Assembly: GCA_009741485.1 (NCBI GenBank)
Contig: VKON01002021.1
Location: 202,427-266,426 of the forward strand
From: Malurus cyaneus samueli
Taxonomy: Eukaryota; Chordata; Aves; Passeriformes; Maluridae
DNA length: 64,000 bases
Direction: 5' to 3'
In this document: positions 1 through 14,000 of the stretch, piece after piece
Layout of the letters: every line of letters starts with the position of its first letter
How positions within the stretch are numbered: position 1 is the first letter of the stretch
Notes under the pieces: model-generated
Seen by the model: only the letters and a program-made list of their open reading frames with translations
Databases searched by the model: none
Told to the model about the DNA's origin: nothing
Program-made: the position numbers and the translations under genes

Positions 1-1516
1 TAGGACATCTCCCACTGACCGGAGACATGCCCCACTGTCCAGAGACGATCCACACACTGCTGAGACTCCCCCACTGCCGAGACACCACCGCACTGCCGAG
101 ACATCCCACACTGCGAGACAACCCCCACTGCCGAAAGACACCCCCAACCATAGACCGAGACATCCCCGCTGCCGAGAGAACCCCCCCTGCACGAGACATA
201 CCCACTGCTGAGACATCCCCACTGACCCGAGATCACCCCCACTGCAGAGGACACCCCCACTGTGCCGAGAAACCACCCACTGCCGAGACGATTCCCCACT
301 GTCCGTAGACATCCCACTGCCGGACACCCCCACCTGCCGAGACGTTCCCACTGCCGAGGACACCTCCCAGCCGGACACCCCACTGCGAGACGACCCCCAC
401 TGCCGAGACATCCCCCTCTTGCCGAACAGTCCACCACTGGCCGAAGACATCCCCCACTGCACGAGACACCCCACTGCCGAGACACCCCCACTGCAGAGAC
501 ACCCCCACTGCCGGAAGACACCCCCACTGCCGAGGACATCCCCACTGCCGAGACATCCCCACTGCCGAGACATCCCCACTGCTAGAGACTCATGGACCCC
601 ACTGCCGAGCACATCACCCATGCGACACGATGGCCGAGGACACCCCCACTGTCCGGAACCCCACTGCCGAGACATCCACCCAGCACTGCCGAGACACCCC
701 ACTGCCGAGACCATCCCACTGCCGAGACACCCCCGAACCTCAGAACCGCAGAGACACCCCACTGCCGAACATCCCCACTGCCGAGACACCCCCACTGCCG
801 GACATCCCCACCTGCCTGAGACTCCCCATGCTGAGACACCCCCACTGCCAGACCCCTCGACACCCCCACTGCAGAGACACCCCCACTGCCGAGACATCCC
901 GCTGCCGAGACACCCCACTGCAGAGACATCCCCCACTGCCGAGACACCCCACTGCCGAGACACCCCCTGCCGAGACACCCCCACTCCGAGACACCCTGTG
1001 CCGAACCTGCCGAGACACCCCCATGCCGAACCATTCCCCCACTGCCGAGACATCCCCACTGCCGAGACACACCCCATCTGCCTGAGACATCCTCCTACAT
1101 CTCTGCCGAGCACCACCCCCCACTGCTCAGAGCACTTCCCCATTCTGCTCTCGAGACACCCCCACTGCCGAGACCATCCCGCTGCCGAGACTACCTCCAT
1201 CTGCAGAGCAGCGGGACCCCCACATGTCCGTGGAGACATCCCCACTGCCGAGAACATCCCCACTGCCGAGACACCCCCACATTGCCGAGGACACCAAAGC
1301 CCCCGAAGCCTGCCACCTGACTGACACCCCCACTGCGACGACATCCCCACTGCCGAGAATCCCCACTGCCGAGGGACCGACCCCCCAACCTGCGCCCCCG
1401 AACCGGACACCTCCCACTGCACGACGACACCCACTGCCGAGACACCCCCCTCGAACTACCCCATGCGAGACACCCCCACTGCCGAGACGATCCCACTGCC
1501 GAGGACAATCCCCACT
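1..1516. repeat. 17-bp minisatellite array, copy 1 (module 2)
   Basis: Tandem array with consensus CCCCACTGCCGAGACAT, where the last base is T or C and many units lose or gain one C (16-18 bp). Roughly 90 units are present and the array continues beyond the left window edge. A variant with GAACCTGCC in place of ACTGCC recurs. No frame of the unit contains a stop codon, so long ORFs on both strands here are repeat artefacts. Units are more irregular than in copy 3. The array ends at about 1516, where the sequence becomes GTTCCTCACTGCTCCGAC, the same boundary as in the other two copies. Confidence 0.95.
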
Positions 1517-1889
1517 GTTCCTCACTGCTCCGACTGTACCCGCGAAACCTGGCCGGGCACCTTCCAGAAGGCCATCTTCTTGAAAAAACTCAAGCCTGTG
1601 CTGAAACTGCAAACAGGCTCCGGAGGGCAGGCTTCCCACACGGGACTCCGATAAATGTGACAGCTGGGGCGGGAGGTGGCGGCCTGATGGCCTGAGAAGT
1701 GTATGGGACGGAACAATGTGTGGCCCAGGAATTTGTGCACCGGTGAGCACAGCAGGAGCTTTCTGCCTCAAAAGAATGCTTGGAATGGCCATGGAGGGTA
1801 TCAAAATAGAGGGAAGCACGGAGACAGATGAAGCTTTTCCCATTCAGCATGGCCTGATATTCCCATGGCAAACTGGTCCCCTTGGCCAC
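1517..1889. repeat. Spacer of the compound unit, copy 1 (module 3)
   Basis: Non-tandem segment between the 17-bp and 51-bp arrays. It aligns by eye with 47051-47400 in copy 3: shared stretches include CTCACTGCTCCGACTGTACC, GTGAGCACAGCAGGAGCTTT and TGGTCCCCTTGGCCACTCTG. Copy 2 has lost most of it (see 24871-25017). No coding signal is seen. It serves as a landmark that the three copies share a common ancestor. Confidence 0.85.
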
Positions 1890-2200
1890 TCTGCTGGAGC
1901 TGGCAGGACCTGGGCTTTGGACATCCAGGAAGGCCCGTTTGGTTGTTCTGGAGAGTTTGGCAGGCTTACTCCCGTGGGCGTTGGACACCCTGGACAAGCA
2001 GTGGGTGTCTGGAGCTGTTGGGAGCTCCTGGGGTTTGGTACGCTGGAGCAACGCGTGGTGTACTGGTAGTAGATGTTGGGGCATCTCCGGGGCTTTGGAC
2101 ACCTGGAAGCAGTGGGGTGCTCCTGGCGAGACTTTGGGGATCTCTCGGGGGTTTGGACACCTGGAGAGCAGTGGTGTCTGGAGGCTTTGGGCATTCTTCC
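1890..2200. repeat. 51-bp tandem repeat, copy 1 (module 4)
   Basis: About six degenerate units related to TTTGGACACCTGGAAGCAGT followed by GGTGTCTGGAGAGTTTGGGG and a short end. The period is 51 bp, with some 52-bp units. The units here are more diverged than in copies 2 and 3. Because 51 is a multiple of three, one frame can read as a 17-residue peptide repeat, but nothing supports translation. Confidence 0.85.
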
Positions 2201-2977
2201 AGGGGCTCTGGCATTCGTTTCTCTGGCCAGCCTGTCAGAAGGGTTTTCCCTGTCCATTTCCCAGGAGCTCGTTACAGTTTTGGTGCAATCATTCTTGGCC
2301 CTTAAAGGTTGAATTTCTGATGTTCTCATGCTATTTGTGTGTCATTGGTCGTATTTAATGATACACAAGAAAATACTCAATGGTCCAGTTCTTATTATTG
2401 ACAGCTCTAAATTATCAACACTACCAGGTTCGAACATCCCCCTGTATATTTCCTTTAGATAATTTTTTCATGACCCTACTGCTTTCTTTTTGTCTACCAT
2501 TGAGACTCTGTTAGTTAAAATAAATTTTAAAACATAACTTCAAATCGTTCCTGGGAAACATGCTTTGATTTTAGGGAGTATAGTGAAATGAAGGTCTGAT
2601 TAATCCAAAATCTATCTGAAGATGTTCCCTTTCTCAACTCCAGCTTTTCTGCCTGACCTATCACAAACGGGCAATGCCACAAGCCATTCCATGTCCTATT
2701 TACTTTTTTTCTATCCCCTAATACTATTTTAACAATTTTCTATTGCAGGCTGGTTGGTGGAAGATGAAAGGGTCAGCACTTCTGCTGATGGGCTGCATAG
2801 AAAAGGCTTTGGTAAGGTGGAGTTCAGGAATCTAAACAGCCTCTACAGAGAGATCCCACAACTTTCTCTCTCTTCCCTTGGCAGCTCAATCTGCAGAATC
2901 AATAGACGGAAACAACCTCTGCTCTGCTTTGTGTGTGTCTGTGGTTCGGGGAGATCCCAGCAGTGTGGAGCCCCTGC
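2201..2977. repeat. Linker of the compound unit with splice-like signals, copy 1 (module 5)
   Basis: Single-copy-like linker that matches 25211-25945 and 47851-48596. It holds an AT-rich part (2330-2540), then a pyrimidine-rich stretch ending TTTTCTATTGCAG near 2749, then about 65 bp ending GGCTTTG followed by GTAAGG near 2812. That looks like an acceptor, a short exon and a donor. A second TTCCCTTGGCAG acceptor-like site lies near 2883. I see no conserved open frame across the copies, so if it is transcribed it is more likely non-coding. Confidence 0.7.
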
Positions 2978-3140
2978 CTCCTCGGGCCGGGAGTGGCTCC
3001 TGTCCGTGCGGGCACTAGCCCGGGTTTGCAGTACACACTGCCGGGAGTGGCTCCTGTCCGTTGCCGGGCACTAGCCCGGTTTGGCTAGTAACACTGCCGG
3101 ATGGGCTCCGTCCCCGTGCCGGGCACTAGCCGGAGAGGTC
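2978..3140. repeat. 54-bp satellite, left stub of copy 1 (module 6)
   Basis: Three monomers of the 54-bp family, recognised by GGGAGTGGCTCCTGTCCGTG, then the dyad CCGGGC-ACTA-GCCCGG, then a short linker to CACTGCC. The array stops abruptly inside a monomer after CACTAGCC at about 3134 and gives way to unrelated AT-rich sequence. Satellite-like sequence resumes at about 15871 with AACACTGCCCGGAG, so the 12.7 kb between appears to lie inside the array. Confidence 0.9.
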
Positions 3141-3522
3141 AGAAAAAGCCCCTTGTATGCGGATTTGTCGCTCTGCCATGGTACAGACCAGCCTTGGAGC
3201 AGCTCCTGGAGAGTTGACTTTAGGTCCTTTATGCCACATGTTTAAAAAAAAAATCTAAATCAGAGAAATTCAATATGCTATATAAATTCATTTGCGTTAA
3301 GTACTTCCTAACTTTCTTAAAGGACTCCTTGTATGTAGATGTTGATCATCAAGGACCAAATCAACCCAAAATCCAGCTGAAATTTCACACTTCTACTTGT
3401 TGAGTTGTAATTTGAGTTAATACACAAAAAGTTATACTTGTTAAGTGAATTGCAAAACAAATGAAAACCTTTCCTATATACTTCAAGGCAAGATTCATTC
3501 TTGCTACCTATTTATTTTTCAG

Positions 3523-3750
3523 ATGTTCGTGCTGCTTAGAGATCAGATGAAATTGGAGGACTTCCATATCCCCTTGCCTTTACATGAGCTCTGCTATAGA
3601 GCAGCACTCTGTTCAGTCAGCCTCTCAGCTTGCCTCATCTACAACCTCTTGCAACGGTCCTTCAATAGTGTGGAGTTTCATCCCCACAACCTACAGCAGT
3701 TTACTATAGTGGTATTATGACAGGACCTCAGCATCCGGTTTTACAATCGG
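3523..3750 (+). pseudogene. Exon-like island 1, frame disrupted
   Basis: An acceptor-like TTTATTTTTCAG ends at 3522 and a donor-like GTAAAT begins at 3751, bounding 228 bp. The last 21 codons in one frame read QPTAVYYSGIMTGPQHPVLQ, a composition typical of a real Q/P/S/Y-rich coding exon. The same frame upstream meets several stops (for example the TAG at 3672). The ATG frame that opens at 3523 ends at 3720. I do not recognise the protein. The pattern fits a decayed exon or one damaged by consensus indels. It is on the same strand as the other two islands. Confidence 0.35.
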
Positions 3751-5941
3751 GTAAATAATCTAGATCCATATTACATTCATTCTGATTTAGTCTGGAAGTA
3801 CTGCAGATGTATCTATTAAATATTATACAAATAGTGGAGAAGTGGAGAAAAAGTCCAAAGTTGACAAATTTGTAGAATGTTTCACTGTTGTCTGGCGGTA
3901 GAAAAACATGTGAATTGCCTCAGGAAAACAAATTACCAAGGGGAAAAAAAGTGTCAATCTGTCGAAATAGATTTGAGACGCTGCTCAGTGTAGGGTATTG
4001 CAGGGTTTTTTTTTGTTGTTTTTTTTTTTTTGTTTGGGTTTTTTTTTTGCCGGTTGATGGTGTAACTGCCTCAATCATTCAATGGCCACCAGATATTGGA
4101 TAAGAGAATCCCCAGCTTTTTTGTTTAAACATACAGAAACTCAAGTGGGGAGCTACATTACCAAGAATGTATGTCTGATCACCCTTTTTGTCCTCTTTTA
4201 AATTATCCGACATCTTTCCCTAAGCTGGTGTTGGCACTAGTTTTAAAGGAATTAACATGCATGCATGAAACATATATTTTGATCTATTTGTGGGCCTCAG
4301 AAAACAGTAGGCCTGGGAATTGGGCCACGTGAAAATTTAATGAAGTGCTTTACTGCATAGTTAATAGAGTCTAAACTAATCTGGTTTTGTGGGAAGGTAT
4401 GCTGTACTTTGAAACTGTATTTTTCACTTTTTTCCTGCAGTACTGTAATGAAAAAAACACAGAGAGCTGGTATAACACCATAGCTTACATCTGTAATGTA
4501 GAAAAAATTAGTTCAACTTTTTTACTTGTAACAGATATAATCTTAGTAAGGTGAAAAGTAAATTCAGTTATTTCCTAAATCAGTTGTTTTTAACCAAGGC
4601 AAAAAGGAACTGTATGTAGGCCAGACTTTTTCAGTTATCTTTCTAAATTATTCTTTATACCTTCAATAGTGACAATATACTGTTTGTGATCATAATGTAA
4701 AAGAGATATACGAAAAATTACATATATTTTAAAATAGTCCGACACTGATAATGTGACAACATAACTATTTATGCTATATAACTCAGCTTAGTTAAGTGGG
4801 TCTTTTATGAAGCCCCATGTTTGTGCCCGCGGGCGTTTTTGCCCTGTTTGTTACTGTACATGACAAGGTTTAATCAGGGTGATAAAATGTTGAAACCATA
4901 TGGGTTTTTTTGACTCCAGTAAGTATTAGAGAAGCAATTATTGTGAGTCATAAGCTGTTTTACAATGAGTTTATTTGTTCATTTGTTGTTAAAAACTAAG
5001 GCATGACTGCTTCTTTGCCTGCTGAAGACTAAAATAACTTCAGTTCTTGGCCTTTGTCACTGGAATAGACTGCCCTTCTGAAGCATATCTGTTTTTAGTG
5101 TTCACTTAACAAATTATTTGTCAGAGAAACGTTATTCATTACCTTGGACTCAAAAAGGTGCTGTCATGAACAGCACATACCGGAGATAAATGATGAGAAG
5201 CTTGTTAAAAGTAGAAATGCATCCTAATAACTGTTTCCTTTAGCGTTTTCAATCATATTTTCATTTCTGGGGTTTTTGTAAAAAATGGTGTTCAAAAAAA
5301 AGAATTGCACTGAAAAAAAAACAGACTCCTACCCAGTAAGAATTTCCAAGAGATGTCTTGGATACTGGTATGGACAGAACACAATGGATTCAATACTTCT
5401 GTAGGAAATGGCTGGATGTTATTCCAAGGACAACCCTAATTCTGGGGATCTGTGCCAATATTCTGATCAGAAAGGCTCCTGTCCTGTTGTCTTTAATCAT
5501 TCATTTATGTTAAGGAAAAAACCTTGGGCTGTTGGGAAAACATAGTTTATTTTTAGGATACTACTTCTTTGAAGAAAACCTAGGTATGTTTTCTTTGTTC
5601 TTTTAGATTCTCCTGTGTTATGGGACCTGGGAGTTCCAGTGATGTAATGGAATTAATTTTGGTTTTAAACATGGTTATCCCTAGTGGATAGTTGTAAGGG
5701 GAAGATTTATGATCCTATTTAGAAGCTCTTCAATGTAGCACTCTGGTTCTCAGTTGCACTACTAGGCGCACATTTACGTTTACACTGTCTAAAGGCCTGG
5801 CTAGAAGCTGAGTTCAAGTTCAGCTTCTCAAAATTGCTGTTCTCTCATGGATCATTGTGGAGATTATGTCTGACAGGAAGGTTCAGAACAGCAGGCAAGT
5901 CTATTTGGGATTTCCTGGGAATGAGAAATTATTGTATGTGA

Positions 5942-5944
<3 letters not shown>

Positions 5945-5990
<46 letters not shown>

Positions 5991-5995
5991 AGACG
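5945..5995. repeat. Poly-T run of 51 bases
   Basis: Uninterrupted T run of 51 bases. It could be the reverse-complemented poly(A) tail of a retroposed sequence on the minus strand, but no AATAAA signal is evident on the minus strand immediately to its right, and no target-site duplication is obvious. The exact length is unlikely to be reliable. Confidence 0.9.
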
Positions 5996-7908
5996 CATTT
6001 AAAATCTTTGTATCTTGAAAAAAACAAAAAAAATGAATGCTTTGCTATGTCTCTTATGCTTTGTAGGGCCTATCAGCAGACTTGAAAGAACAACTCTACA
6101 CTGGTTTATGGCCAGTATGATCTCATGTTTTTGTGATTACCTGTATTGTGACCTTCAAATGAAGATTGAGTCTGTAATGCCTAGCCTGTAATTGGAGAGT
6201 AATCCCACAGTTAGAAACAGTGGAGTTAACTGAAGTGGGCTCAGGGGTGGATCAGAAATTATGAGAGAATTGATGGGATGTATTGCCTAGAGGACAGATA
6301 TTTTCATTGCTTTGTAGTTGATTGTCATGCAACCAGCCAGTGGGTGCTCTGCATGTTTCAGAAAAGAGGCTTTGCAGTGGAGCCAGTCACTTGAATGCAG
6401 TTTGATCATTAAGCATTTCATGCTTGGGGCTTTCCACGCATGGTTTAAGTGTTGGGTGGAAAACTGAGGTTATTAAATTATTCTGTGGTATTTTCTGGAA
6501 ATAATCTGTCTTTAAAAATTTTGCGTGTATTCTCTAATGATATGCCTATATGACAAGGTAGGATAGTTCTAATTCAGTAAATTTTCTGCTCATTCTATTT
6601 TAGCAAATAATTTTAAGACAAGGCTAGTTAACCAAAACTTCTGATTTTAAGACTATGGTTACGTGATATTATGTAATTGATATGTTGCGAAGAGCATAGA
6701 ATTTTGTAGGTAATTGTAGTGAAAGTGTTCAGGGTCTACCTCTTACAGCTAAGAAAATGGAACTGTTTTTATTTTCCATACTAGTACTTGAAGTTGTAGC
6801 ATATGCTATCTACATAACTGATATACTCAGAAATTAATTCTCAGTTAATTTAGAGCTGCTTCTGAATACAGAACTTTTTTAGTCCTTATTGGCAAAATCT
6901 AAAATGGATATTTTAACAAACTTACTCCTTCCTCATAGATTCCCCCTTTGTCATTAAAATTATATAGTCTATACTGATTTATTGTGCAGTAGGACTAATC
7001 AGAATCTTGTTCATGTGCGAAACACAAATCGATAATATGTTCTCTTGTGAAAATCTGGCTAATGCAATTTTGAAAGTGCTATATATAGAAACATCAGAAA
7101 TCAGTTATGCAGCCATTGTTTTCAGATTTCTTTTAGATTTTTTGTGGTGTTTTGTTGGTTTCTAGTTGTTTGGTTTTTTTTTATTTGGGAGTTTCATAAG
7201 AACTGGTCAATAAGTTGAAAAGGTAATGAGTGCTGTAATTTCTGTTTAGTAAAGTCTTAACTTAACACTTGTCCTTTTAAAATGGTATTTTGATGAACAA
7301 ATGCCTTTAACTAATTTCCAACCCAAAAGGAAGCTTCATATATACTGTCTGCTATAACAATTCGTCCATAGGTTTAGAAATCTAGCATTTGTGCAAAGCC
7401 CTCAGATTGGGGTGCCAAAATTGGGAAGTTCTAGTGATGCTATTAGTATCCACTTTTTGTTTACTTGGTTCAAGTTTGTCTTTGTGAATGATTCAAAGTT
7501 TTAAACTGATCATCTGATTCTGAATTCAGAGGACAGAGAGTGAAATTGTCAGAATTATTTCCTAAATTATCTTTACCCATATTGAAAACAGAACATTAGA
7601 GTATTAGCTACCAAAACCATTCTGGACCTTTTCCTGGTTCCTCCAGAAACTTAAACCAGAGCACCCATATGGACTTGGAGGGAAATGGGCGGTCAGTTGC
7701 TGAGTAGCAGTTTTGAAAAACTCACCTTCAGAGCTTTTGACTGAATTCTGTTCAATTGCAAAAAGTAAAGGAAAGCTATTAATAATTGCTCTTTTACTAT
7801 AAAACTGACTAGAGGATGTGTTATTGTTGTAGATGATTTGTATGTTATTATTACATTTGATTGTGTAATGTTTGTCCCTTTTTGTTACACTTTTTTTTTT
7901 TTCCATAG

Positions 7909-8020
7909 CCATTCTTTGCCCCATATCTTTACATGCCAAGGTATTAACCCTGGCATGTTCTCATCTCATCTCACGTCCACCACTAAAAACGAGTTATCCC
8001 CAGAGATCAGAACAATGCTA
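7909..8020 (+). other. Exon-like island 2, open reading frame intact
   Basis: A long T tract and CCATAG acceptor-like site end at 7908, and a strong donor GTAAGTATT starts at 8021. One base then 37 codons lie between them without a stop. The reading includes GINPGMFSSHLTSTTKNELS, and the exon would end in phase 0. That phase fits the phase-0 start of the island at 15496. I do not recognise the protein. The short length means an open frame could occur by chance, so the splice signals are the stronger evidence. Confidence 0.35.
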
Positions 8021-11000
8021 GTAAGTATTTGAAGGGTAATTCAAATTACTAACCTAGACAGATAATGTTAGTGAGTTAATGAAAATGAAGGTTATTTATT
8101 GATGATTCTCTATTAGGACAAGTATAAGGCTTATATTATAAATATTTAAGCTAGGTTTTATTAACATGTAATGTAATGTATTTTGTTTTAATTTTAGAAA
8201 TTCCTTACAGAGGAAAACCAATTCTTAGCATCCATGTATAAAGATTGAAGAGAATGAACCTTTGATACTGGCCAAAAAATTTTTAATGAAAATGCCAGCT
8301 GTGCTATAGTACAAAATTAAGATGTGGCGATTAAGAAAATGAGTGCTACTTGTAAATTTATGTTCAATTTTTGTTTAATAATATGTCACAAATTCTTTTA
8401 TGTATCTGGAGAAAGCTAAAATTAATCCCATTCAGTGTTGGAAACAATGCTAGAAACTGGAAGGTCAATTAAAGTGTTAATATTTAAAATACTTACGTAA
8501 AACAAAAATACTTTTATTATAAATGTTTTTGCAAGTACATGTAATTTCACTTTTACCCATTAGAAGGACAAAATGCCCAAACTTTTCTAGCATTCCTATT
8601 AGAATAATAAATATCTTAATTTAGCAATATTTATTTTTAATGCAGATGGCTGTTTCAGATGGATTATGATAAAAAGGAAAGATAAAAATGGAAAAGCCTC
8701 ACTTTGGTTGGTCACTCAATTCTAGGGTAGTGATTACAATGAGCAAGGCTGTTAAAAGGTGGTAAAAGCTTTAATCACCTTAAACAAATATGTTTCTGGT
8801 TGAATTATGTGTATTATATTGAGATCATTTCTCATTCACTGTTTATGTCATAATTTTTGTTGAGCCTTGAATCATTTCTTACCCAAACCATTAATATTTT
8901 GTTGTTGTTTAGGAGTTATCCAAGGAGGATAGCTGGATGAGGGCTTCCTTTCACCCACAGACCCCTCAATTGGTAAATGAGTAGGGTCATGTGGTGTTGG
9001 ATTTTAGCATCTCATTGCGTTTTTCAGCAGTAATGAGTCTGGCATTAATCGTAACTGCAGTTCACTTACAACACTGCATCAGTGGCTTTTGGTGGGGCAA
9101 ATAGGTTAGTTGAAAACTAATGTGCTCAGTTGAATGAATTTAAGAAGCTTAAATTTCACTCACGTGATAAGATGTACTTTATTTTCCCCCTGTAGTTTTC
9201 CCCCTTGCCTTTCTCAGTAGCTGTGGGTGAGCTTTCAGTAAAGTGTTGTGTGTAGCTAACAGAAGTGTGGTCATTAGTTGTTTACATTTTAGAAGTAATG
9301 TGTTTTTCTGATCAGTCAACCCTCCTGACCAACCCTACTTCTGTAGTTTGATGAACATAAAGCTATTGGCAGCGGTAACACAGTATAAGGCAACTTTTGA
9401 TAGAAATGGAAAAAGAAACATTACTGCCTCATAAGCTTTCCTTGAGTCAGAATGGTAATAACTTCGTTTCCAATTACTTGTGTTCTATGCTATGTATTCA
9501 CACAAGCATTGTCATCTTCATTCCTGTATGTTTTAACTCTAATTGTGTGTAATCATGATTATACCAAACATAGAGGTTAATGTGACTGTTCATGGATTCT
9601 CTTAATATTTGCTTCTAATAGTTGTTTGCAACAGTTATGTTTGATTGCCATTTGTTTTTTTCTTTTCAGTAAACATTGCAGAAATGTCAATTCTATTGTT
9701 GTGCAGTCGAAAATAAATCAGACCCACAAGGTCTCCAAACTGTATTTAACTCACAAAAAACTTTACTGAAAAGCCACATTATGTGCAGTGCCATGGAAAA
9801 TTACAACTTGATAATTTCTCCCAGTCATCTTTGCTTTTCTGTGTGAAGGGAGGGTCACGTGAATTTTATAGTAATTTTTTAAAATTTAAATTTTTTTTAA
9901 AATTTTTAAAATTACTTAAAAAAATTTTACAGTAATTTTCCTCTGGAAGATTACTGATGCCTCCTTGTGTTTGAGTCCTTATCTCCCGAGTATCCCGTTC
10001 TTTGCCAGGACTTTGAGACTTTACAACAAAAGAGAATTAAAACTTCTCATCAGAAGTGTTAGAGGATGCTAGAAGAGTGTGTGTTTTGGTGTGAGAAGGG
10101 CACACAAGCCTGGAAAGTGCGGAATTTTAGTTCTTGGGGCAAATAAATTGAAGCAGACCTGCAACTGGTTGCTCTTCTGGTAGCTTGCACTGAGTGTGTA
10201 TCTTTAAAGTTAGGTAGCTGCAGCTTCAAATAGCGAAGTTTTCCTTGTGCAAAATTTTCCTATTAAGTTAAGTAACCTATTGCCTCTAAGTAAGAAAATT
10301 TGCAGGAGTTAAAACATTTTTGAAAAGAAACTCCCTTTGAGATAATGATAATTGGAGGATTTTATTAGACTCTATTTTTAAATGTAATTTATCCTGTTGT
10401 GAATCTGTGATAGTGCGCATCATCAGGATCATCTACTTTCTAAGACTTAGCTATATTTAACTATGGTGTAAATTTTTCAATTTTTTAAAACTCTTTGGGG
10501 TGTTGACAGAAGGTTGATAGTCAGGATATGGTATGTGATATCTTATTCAGGGTTTTCATTCTATTCTAAACCTACTTCTTCTGTCAACTTTATTTTAATT
10601 TCCATGAAAGAAATTAAATTATATTTGTGTTAGTGCTACAATTATCTGTAGATGATGGGAACAATAATTTCAATCAAGCTCCTTTAAGGTAGCTCCTTAA
10701 TTGAGTTGTTGCTAGTGTATAAATTGAACACTTTTACTTATTTCAAATGGTTGATGTCGTGCAAAAGTTAATTAAATAACTAAAAACTAACTGCCCCAAA
10801 GTACGTTAAATGAACAACCAAGAGTGTTAACTTGGTTGGGTGATTAAAATCCAAGAGAGCACGTTGTAAAACAATCAAAATATCGGCGTCTTGCACATGC
10901 TAATATGGGCATGACAGGAGCGCCGAGAAAATGTTGCAACTTGCTGTGTAAAATACGTGCACAAGCCTAAACATTTGTTTTTGAATGTTTGTAAGTCATA

Positions 11001-14000
11001 ACAGGGCAAAAAAACCAGATTACTCAGGAGTATAATTTGGTTTTCATACAGATCAATCATTTTCTTCTTATTGCATAGTGACAGGAGCTTTGTGGAAGTT
11101 GTTATGTGATGTAGTTAAGGGTATGCTGTTGTCAGTCTGATGTTGGAGTGCCAACTTCTGGAACTTCAAGCACCCTCGTCATTTATCTCATAATATCCTT
11201 TGATAAGTCTAGGTTAGCGTTTTAGTAGAAATCAGAAATATTTTTGAGAATAGTCATCCTTGTATCAAGGATTTTACTTACAGCCACCTCCTGTATTTGA
11301 TTCTGTTGTGGATGATAAACATCATCTATCTCCAGACTGTAGCTTACTGTTCGTTTAGCTGAATGGATCCACACATAGATGTCAAAACTGGTAAGCTTGA
11401 CCAAATACCAGTATTTAATTATATCAGCATGGAAGTGCATTGGCAATAATTTTAGGTTATCAGCTTGACATCACTAATGAAACACAGTACTTAAAGTGCT
11501 GGTTTCTTTGACCCAGGTCTGGTCGATGCGAGCCCCAAACATGCCACTTTGCTGCACTGCGTTTTACTGTACAAACTGCTTATTCTGAATTAACTCAAAA
11601 ACCTCAAGTCCCTGTTTGAGGAGTTTGTAGCTGGATGCAGTGTTACAGTTATGGCAATGGTAACTAGAATGGCTCAAGAATCCCCTTTTTATCGTTAGAA
11701 TCAAACTTAGCTTAGGCAGTGCTTATTTGTCATAAACTTGATCTTTGTGCTTTGGTTCTTCACTGTTAACTTTGCACTTCATAGAAAAGTAGCTTGTTCC
11801 AATCTATAATTACTTTCATTATAAATAATTTTTTTTCATACTGCCACTGAATAATAATGTGCTTTGATGAGAATTTATTTGTGGCCCAGAGCAGTAGTAA
11901 ATAAACATACAATTACTTCTTAAAGAAAACGGAAGTGCTTTTCAAAAAGTTTGAGCATGAATGAAAACTGTATGGCATGGCGAGTTTTCTTATGGATTTT
12001 TCAGTGCTTTTGTGTAAGATTTTGTGCTTTGGAATATTTGTTCTAACAGAAATAACTTTTAGTGTTCTGTAAGTGGTGCCTGGTTTGTTTTTGGGGTTTT
12101 GGGGGTGTGGGGTGAGGGGAGCTGCAGGCGTTGTTAGATAGAAGTTGCGAAGTTATTTGAGATATATTTGGTGGTATAATGTGGAAATGGCAAGAAAATG
12201 TTTATTCGAAAGGAGGTGATTCTGTCAGAACACATAAATAAAACCCCTTTAAGCAAAACAAAATATATAGCAGGTTGTTAGGTTTTTTTACAAATGCAAA
12301 AAGTAGTTCTGCTCATGGAAAATAGTTCTGTGTAGCCTTATGCTAAACATTATATTTTTGAAGACCTGTTTTAAAAAGTTTTGTCACCATTATGAAAATT
12401 ATCCTTTCTGTTCCTAACCCTGATTTCCTCTGTATACTTCAAAGCACGTTCTCTGTATGTTCAATTCTTGTGATGATTGCTTTAAGCTGTTGTTTCTTTT
12501 TAATTTCTGTTTTGTCCTCTTCCTCAAAGCTGTTGTAGTTCTGGTGTTAAACACAAAATACAGACAGGTACAGCCACTTTCTGTGAATTCTCATTTCACT
12601 TGTTTTTCAGACGTCATTCCAGAAGCTATCAACACTGGTGCTTATGCTGGGCTGTCTGTTAAACTAATGCTCTTTACTAGGCCTTGAGGTTTGTTTTGAC
12701 AAGCTGCTTTTAGGCTTTTGCCATGGCAAATTACTTTCAGACCTAATGTTCCTCTAAGCATCTCTAACAAAAACCACTCAAGGACTGAAAAATGTGTCCA
12801 GTTTTAAAGTTACAGTTTAAATTCATTACATGATGACAATATCCCTAAAGCTATTACATTACTTTATTCTCAGAGAGTGCTTTCATAAAGAATGATTTGG
12901 ATTAATGTGCATCTTATTTGAAACATTCACACTTTGAACAAAAATAGTCTAAATTATTTCAGCTTTCTGCGTATCTTTTTTATACACTGAAAGCCAGAGT
13001 TTCTAAAACTAAGTCTTAATGGCATTGCAGGAACAGAATTGGCTTGTCCTTGATTGTTAGGGAAATATTTTGATCTGAAGGAGAAACTGTTAAAGGGAAG
13101 TGTTAAAACTTTCCTTCATTTATTTCTGGATATATTCGTAGATAATGTATTTAATTAAACTTCTGAGAACAAAATGCAATTTGCTAACACATGTTGTTAG
13201 GGATTAATTTATTTTAGTTGTGCCAGAATGTAAATTTTTGGCTTTGTAACAGTTTCTTTATTTTAAATTTGATAAGACTTTCTTTCAAAAAATAATTAAG
13301 ATTTGAATAAACTTAGTATTTCTTGTCTTTGTTGATGTATTATCTAACTCATGCAATTAGTAAAATAGTGTGTTTTATGAGGAAAATTAATAGACAAAAG
13401 CTCGTATTTTGAAAAAAAAAACTCACCAGTGATTTTTTTTAAAGGAGGAAAAATAAAGATTCATAAAAAAAATATTTAAGATAAATAGTTATGGTGAAGC
13501 TTCATTCTGTCATTTCACATTTTTGATGATTGGCTTATATCCTTGACAGGTACAGATGTGCTAAAATGTGTCCTTTAGATGCCTATATGATAAACTAATT
13601 AGGTATTGTAGCACTTGATTAGAGAGAGGATTGCAGAATCTGAAAAAGTAGCTGTCTTGTCCTTTGAAAGAGCCCTAGGTTAAGTTGCCTTAGACGGGAG
13701 TGGAATTAATAGTGTTCAATTTATGCAGTAATTAAGGTAGATTGTCTCCAGAAAATGGGATATATCTTTTGTTTATTTCTCAGTTGGGCATGACATAAAA
13801 AAAAAATTATAAATGGTTAGAGAGCAAAGATTACTGCCCGGTATTTACAGGCAAGTGTGGAGCTTGCCAGGTTCAAATTCCCCACAACCTCCAGTTAGTG
13901 TTCCCACCACAAGCTGATAGTTAGCCAGTTTAAAGTCCCTTTCAAGGAACATCTGGCAAGAATTTGGGGGAATTACATGAAATAATCTAACTTTGAAACC

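Noticed and set aside
1..1516. CRISPR-like array
   Set aside because: The repeats are directly adjacent 17-bp units without unique spacers, and the context is vertebrate.
5945..5995. Processed pseudogene poly(A) tail on the minus strand
   Set aside because: No polyadenylation signal or coding remnant is seen to the right of the T run, and no target duplication is visible.
9878..9925. AT-rich palindrome as a replication origin or cruciform site
   Set aside because: It is a short low-complexity mix of A and T runs, which commonly forms partial palindromes by chance.
13850..13890. tRNA gene B-box-like GGTTCAAATTCC
   Set aside because: The spacing is off by one base, and no A box, acceptor stem or cloverleaf can be found around it.
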